Assembly: GCA_032355985.1 (NCBI GenBank)
Contig: JAUKVZ010000004.1
Location: forward strand, 186,001-250,000
DNA: 64,000 bases
Origin: Sarcodiotheca gaudichaudii
Taxonomy: Eukaryota; Rhodophyta; Florideophyceae; Gigartinales; Solieriaceae
Direction of reading: 5' to 3'
Part shown: positions 60,829-64,000 of the stretch, piece by piece
How positions within the stretch are numbered: the stretch's first letter is position 1
Layout: each line of letters begins with the position of its first letter
Notes under the pieces: model-generated
What the model saw: only the letters and a program-made list of their open reading frames with translations
The model's database searches: none
Told to the model about the DNA's origin: nothing
Position numbers and translations under genes: made by a program

Positions 60829-61815
60829 TCAGTTCACGCGGCGGCGGCGGGCGGTGAATGCCGCGCCGGCGCAGAGGATGGTGAGGGCGCCGGGGGTTGG
60901 GATTGTTGTTTTGAAGAGGATGTCCGTGAGTTTCGTGGGCACGGTGTTGGCGAGGTTGAGGAAGGCGCCGCTCTGATCGAAGCGGTAGATTTCGCCGGAG
61001 TTGAAGGCCATGTAGATGTCGAGTGTGGTGGGGTCGTAGGTGAAGCCGTGGGGGCCGCCGCCGGCGAGGGAGGTGGTGTCGATGTAGTGGGACCAGGTTC
61101 CTGCGCCGAGGTCGTATCGCCAGAGTCCTTCGACGCCGGCGCCTTCGTAGAGGGCGGTTGCGTAGAGGGCGCCGTCGGGTCCGATGGCGATTTCCTGGGG
61201 TGCGAAGGAGACGGGGATGGTCGGGTTGGTGGAGGCGCCTGTGGCGAAGCTGTAGCGCTGGATGCCGAAGCTTGTGTCGGAGGTGGACCAGCTTGCGACG
61301 AACATTTCGTCGCCCTTGAAGGTGTAGAGGTTGCGGCCGTCGCCGGCGCTATTGATGTTTCGGACGAAGGCGCCGGTGTTGGAGTCGTATTCCTCGATGC
61401 CGGTTGGTCCGCCGACGACGATGTTGCCGTTGGGAGCTTTTGCCGGTCCGAGTCGTTGTCCGGAGGGATCGATGGTTCCGATGTTGGCGCCGGATGCGGA
61501 GTCGATGATGTGCAGGCCGCCGAAGCCGCCGATGAAGAAGTTCTGATTGATGCCTGCGACGGCGCCGAGGTAGGGAGCGTTGTTGGCGAGTTCGGTCGTG
61601 TTTGAGAAGACCTGTGAGTAGCTGCCGCCGAGCGCGCCGGTGTAGCCGCCGGGGACGTGGGCCCAGGGTGATGTGCGGTTGAATTGATAGAGCTCACTGT
61701 GCGCATCGCTCATGACGTACATGTCATCGGGATCTCCGATGACTCCAGCCGCGGCGGCGGGGGCGAGCGCGATGGTGAGGGCGAGTGGGCAGAGGGACAG
61801 ATGGGCGATACGCAT
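60829..61815 (-). CDS. Secreted PEP-CTERM-like beta-propeller protein
   Basis: 328 residues from ATG 61815 (GGGGA upstream; the ORF extends to 62028 through non-signal sequence). Signal peptide SLCPLALTIALAPAAAAG. The mature part repeats segments like a propeller (SELYQFNRTSP, GGLHIIDSASGANIGTIDPS, TGIEEYDSNTGAFVRNINSA, GLWRYDLGAGTWSHYID), each about 40-45 residues. C-terminus TIPTPGALTILCAGAAFTARRRR is a PEP-CTERM-like sorting tail. Surface-exposed protein of unknown ligand. G/T-rich + strand, unlike most of the window's - strand genes. Confidence 0.8.
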   Translation of the reverse strand: MRIAHLSLCPLALTIALAPAAAAGVIGDPDDMYVMSDAHSELYQFNRTSPWAHVPGGYTGALGGSYSQVFSNTTELANNAPYLGAVAGINQNFFIGGFGGLHIIDSASGANIGTIDPSGQRLGPAKAPNGNIVVGGPTGIEEYDSNTGAFVRNINSAGDGRNLYTFKGDEMFVASWSTSDTSFGIQRYSFATGASTNPTIPVSFAPQEIAIGPDGALYATALYEGAGVEGLWRYDLGAGTWSHYIDTTSLAGGGPHGFTYDPTTLDIYMAFNSGEIYRFDQSGAFLNLANTVPTKLTDILFKTTIPTPGALTILCAGAAFTARRRRVN

Positions 61816-62122
61816 TATGAAATCCCCTATCCCGCATGTGATTGAATGACTGCGCAGCGATGACCTCTGGCCTGAGGTGATGCATGCGCATACGACAGGC
61901 GTCGGGCGTACAGCTTTATGCAGTCGTTCAAGAGATGCGGGAACGACGTGTTGATTCGGCGGAGGACGTTCTCCAGCCGATTCTTCCCACTGGTGGGGAG
62001 AATACCTGAAGCGGTGGACGGATAGCAAGGGAAAGTTTTGGGGGACATGTCCGCGCTTCGCGAGATCAGGAGAACAGGAGAACAGGGGAGCAGGTGATCA
62101 GGAGGGGAGGAGGCGCGGGTGA
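61816..62122. other. Non-coding stretch with purine-rich near-repeats
   Basis: The half next to the PEP-CTERM gene presumably contains its promoter. From 62064, AGGAGAACAGGAGAACAGG and GATCAGGAGG near-repeats (GATCAGGAGGGG occurs twice, 62096 and 62111) run to the VanZ gene. A similar GGAGCAGGTGAACAGGAGATC lies at about 62809. Confidence 0.45.
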
Positions 62123-62686
62123 TCAGGAGGGGCGGCGTTTGAGTTTTGTGCGCGCGAATGTGAGGGCGGCGTTTGCCGTGACGGCCATGGTGGCGGCAAG
62201 TGTGTTGAAGAGGATGTCCTGCCAGGAGAAGACTCGGGAGGGAATGGCGCGTTGGATTGTTTCGTCGAGGGCGCCGAGTGTTGTTGTGAGGATAATGGCC
62301 AGCAGCGCGGGGTTTGGAAGGATGCGCTTGCCTTGTGCGGCGCGTTCTTTGAGTGCTTCGTGGATGAAGAGCGCGACGACGCCGTATTCGATGAGGTGGG
62401 AGCGCTCGATGGGGCTTGTCAGGCGCACAACGACGAGGATGTAGACGGCCGCGATGCCGAGCGCGACGGCGATTTCGGCGGGGCCGGGTCGTGAGCGCAG
62501 TCCCTGCGTGAGGATCGCGGCGAGCACGAGCAGGCATGCGATGACAAAGAGGATCGCTTCGAGACCTGATTCGATGATCTGATTGGCCAGCGCGCGCGCA
62601 AAGGCGAGCCCCGCGAGGATGGCGATCATCACGATGAGCGTGCAGATCCAGAGACGACGTTCTTTGGGGGAGGTGAAGAGGGGCAT
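62123..62686 (-). CDS. VanZ-family membrane protein
   Basis: 187 residues with four to five helices (LWICTLIVMIAILAGLAFAR, AILFVIACLLVLAAILTQGL, EIAVALGIAAVYILVVV, NTLAATMAVTANAAL). The VanZ core is visible as RSHLIEYGVVALFIHEAL and LGALDETIQRAIPSRVFSWQDI-LFN, with the E/D-E and R-x-x-S-x-x-D pattern. VanZ-like proteins are integral membrane proteins of unknown activity, named for low-level teicoplanin resistance; most have other roles. No partners nearby. Confidence 0.8.
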   Translation of the reverse strand: MPLFTSPKERRLWICTLIVMIAILAGLAFARALANQIIESGLEAILFVIACLLVLAAILTQGLRSRPGPAEIAVALGIAAVYILVVVRLTSPIERSHLIEYGVVALFIHEALKERAAQGKRILPNPALLAIILTTTLGALDETIQRAIPSRVFSWQDILFNTLAATMAVTANAALTFARTKLKRRPS

Positions 62687-62763
62687 GATTTGCCCTTCGG
62701 GTTTCTGGGTGCGCAGGTGTTGGCGCCAGGCTTGTTGCGTGCGCTGCTGGTGTTTGAGGATTG

Positions 62764-62796
62764 TAGGAGGAGTCCGCCACGGGCGGGTCTTCGACT
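62764..62796 (-). repeat. Second dispersed repeat family (copy C4)
   Basis: On the - strand: GATAGTCGAAGACCCGCCCG then TGGCGGACTCCTCCTAC. Best copy of the family in the window. The stretch 62687-62978 also contains repeat copy A9 and no gene that I can support. Confidence 0.55.
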
Positions 62797-62908
62797 ATCG
62801 GATCAGTGGAGCAGGTGAACAGGAGATCAAACGCAGGCGTGTGCGAGGGTGGACTGGGTTTTGAGTGCGCATCTGGTGTGCGAGGATGAGAGGAAGACGT
62901 AGGAGATC

Positions 62909-62959
62909 GAGCCCTCACCCCGGCCCTCTCCCACTCGGCTTCGCCTGCGCGGGAGAGGG
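62909..62959 (-). repeat. Palindromic intergenic repeat, class A (copy A9, inverted)
   Basis: The only copy in the other orientation. Lies 19 bp after the stop of the leftward glycosyltransferase gene, so in its own direction it again follows a stop codon. Confidence 0.9.
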
Positions 62960-62978
62960 AGGCGGACGCGGGTGTTTG

Positions 62979-64000
62979 TTATGCGCGGAGGAGTGTGTCT
63001 GCGGCTTCGATCACTCTTTCGAGTGTGATGTTGTCGACAGCGCAGCGCTCCGGGTGGTCGTTGGCGACTTCTTCTTCGGGGAGGGTTGGGTCGGCGTCGA
63101 GTTCTATTTCTTTGTCGAAGGGGATGGTTGTCCAGCGGCGGTCGGTGGGGCCGAAGAGGGTGATGACTGGTGTGCCGACGGCGGCGGCGATGTGGCGGGG
63201 GCCGGTGTCGTTGGTGATGAGGATCTTGCTGCGCTGGGCGATGGGTTTGAGCGCGCGGAGGGGCATTTGAAAATCCTGGAGGGAGATGATGCGCTCGGGG
63301 TTTGCCGCGGCTGTTGCGTTTGATTCGGCGAGGGCGCGGGCTTGCTGTTTGATGTTGTCGGCGAGTTCGAGTTCGGATGGGCCGGCGTTGATGAGGATGT
63401 TGAGGTTGTGTTGTGTCTGGAGGTGGTGTGCGAATTGTGCGAAGCGGTCGGCGGGCCAGCGTTTGGCGGGGTTGTTGCCGCCGGGGTTGAGGATGGCGGT
63501 GTTTGGATTGGCGGGGTCGAGTTCGGCGCGCTTGAGGATGTCGTCGGCGATTGTGTTTTCTTCGTCGGTGACGGCGAGTTCGAGTGGACCGAGTTGCAAA
63601 GAGGGATCGTCGAGGATGAGTTTGGCGAGGTCGAGGTAGTAGTTACAGGCGGGGATGGGGGCGAAGTCGGTGGGGTTGGTTGTTGAGGAGTTGTAGGGCG
63701 GTGTGTTTTTGCGGAGTGGCGGTTTGATGCGATGGGTGAGGAGGAAGCCGCGGCCATCGCGGTCGTAGCCGTAGCGCCGGGGGATGAATGCGAGGCGTGC
63801 GGCGAGGGCTGATGAGAATGAGTTTGTGAGGAGAAGGGCGGCGTCGTAGCGGATGGGGCGGATTTTGGCGGCGGCTTTCTTGGGGCCCATCATGCCGGCG
63901 CGCTGTTCGATGTGGATCTCATCGAAGAAGGTTGTTCCTTTAAGGATGTCGGCGACGCCGGGTCGCAGGAGGACGCCGAGGAGCGCGCCGGGCAGCGCTT
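62979..64000 (-). CDS. Glycosyltransferase family 9 (heptosyltransferase-like), 5' end outside window
   Basis: The frame is open to the last base (upstream of ATG 63893 it reads LLRPGVADILKGTTFFDEIH), so 340 codons are visible and the start is beyond the window. GT-B fold hallmarks: acceptor-side LTNSFSSALAARLAFIPRRY, and donor-side LNPGGNNPAKRWPADRFAQF and LITNDTGPRHIAAAVGTP-VITLFGPTDRRW, the classic WaaC/WaaF nucleotide-sugar site. Acts in the cytoplasm on a lipid-linked glycan, probably lipopolysaccharide core or a related glycolipid. Rather C-ending codons, hence the G/T-rich + strand. Confidence 0.88.
   Translation of the reverse strand, partial: ALPGALLGVLLRPGVADILKGTTFFDEIHIEQRAGMMGPKKAAAKIRPIRYDAALLLTNSFSSALAARLAFIPRRYGYDRDGRGFLLTHRIKPPLRKNTPPYNSSTTNPTDFAPIPACNYYLDLAKLILDDPSLQLGPLELAVTDEENTIADDILKRAELDPANPNTAILNPGGNNPAKRWPADRFAQFAHHLQTQHNLNILINAGPSELELADNIKQQARALAESNATAAANPERIISLQDFQMPLRALKPIAQRSKILITNDTGPRHIAAAVGTPVITLFGPTDRRWTTIPFDKEIELDADPTLPEEEVANDHPERCAVDNITLERVIEAADTLLRA

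Noticed and set aside
62123-62686. Naming the VanZ-like gene a glycopeptide resistance gene
   Set aside because: No vanHAX genes nearby, and VanZ-like domains mostly occur outside resistance clusters.
6285-62959. Possible CRISPR array or tRNA-like elements from the repeated hairpins
   Set aside because: Copies are scattered over 57 kb, never in regular repeat-spacer tandem. No cloverleaf or conserved T-loop was seen anywhere, and no tRNA or rRNA is recognised.

Overview
The window looks like part of a chromosome from a planctomycete of the class Phycisphaerae. Support comes from the mix of C-terminal tails typical of that group (a dockerin-like tail with CPWDL..GDG..DLA.L...WG in five secreted proteins, and PEP-CTERM-like tails of the form P-x-P, hydrophobic stretch, RRRR in three). 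Further support is a lineage-type expansion of small membrane proteins ending in a CxxC...CPEC zinc ribbon, HAF-repeat and FG-GAP/VCBS secreted proteins, DUF389, a histone-H1-like Lys/Arg protein, and high G+C. The assignment is by recognition only. There is a 10-N assembly gap at 14461-14470. No tRNA, rRNA or CRISPR array was seen.

Layout. 1-6 kb: a cut HAF/dockerin protein, a secreted alpha/beta hydrolase with an EF-hand insertion, then the housekeeping run ybeY-corC-cysS. 6-14 kb: FapA/DUF342 protein, PEP-CTERM protein, pilin-like membrane protein, an M16 peptidase homologue without its zinc motif, and a large trypsin-like lipoprotein of foreign-looking composition. 14-21 kb: VIT/VWA protein with a two-component system, and an unknown secreted protein. 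21-25 kb: histone-like protein, 7-iron-type ferredoxin, a hypothetical, a very acidic small protein, two small membrane proteins. 25-32 kb: serine hydrolase, Ser/Thr kinase with TPRs, Usp/DUF389 protein, BamE-like lipid-envelope-type protein. 32.3-40.9 kb: eleven tandem, mostly translationally coupled small membrane proteins, ten with a C-terminal zinc ribbon, split by one VCBS/ASPIC secreted protein. 41-45.6 kb: a compact phage-packaging-like island (large terminase, small-terminase-like ORF, ABC-ATPase/GNAT fusion, HTH protein) facing a divergent CI/LexA-type S24 repressor. 45.8-53.5 kb: two giant tandem FG-GAP/dockerin paralogues and a VTT membrane protein. 53.6-64 kb: HAF/dockerin protein, PreA-like dehydrogenase, zinc-ribbon protein, PEP-CTERM proteins, a fungal-FCY1-like cytosine deaminase, a second small-terminase-like protein, VanZ-like protein and a cut glycosyltransferase 9.

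Fourteen copies of a palindromic intergenic repeat (class A about 51 bp, class B about 37 bp) are scattered in gene ends at 6-9, 19, 24-25 and 57-63 kb. One copy forms the last codons and stop of a gene. A decayed DUF559-type endonuclease 3' end lies next to another copy. From 1 to 42 kb the + strand is C-rich whatever the gene direction. This bias breaks at about 42.03-42.78 kb and reverses at about 60.7 kb.

The best candidates for something undescribed are the terminase/ABC-GNAT/HTH/S24 island without any capsid genes, and the coupled arrays of zinc-ribbon membrane proteins.
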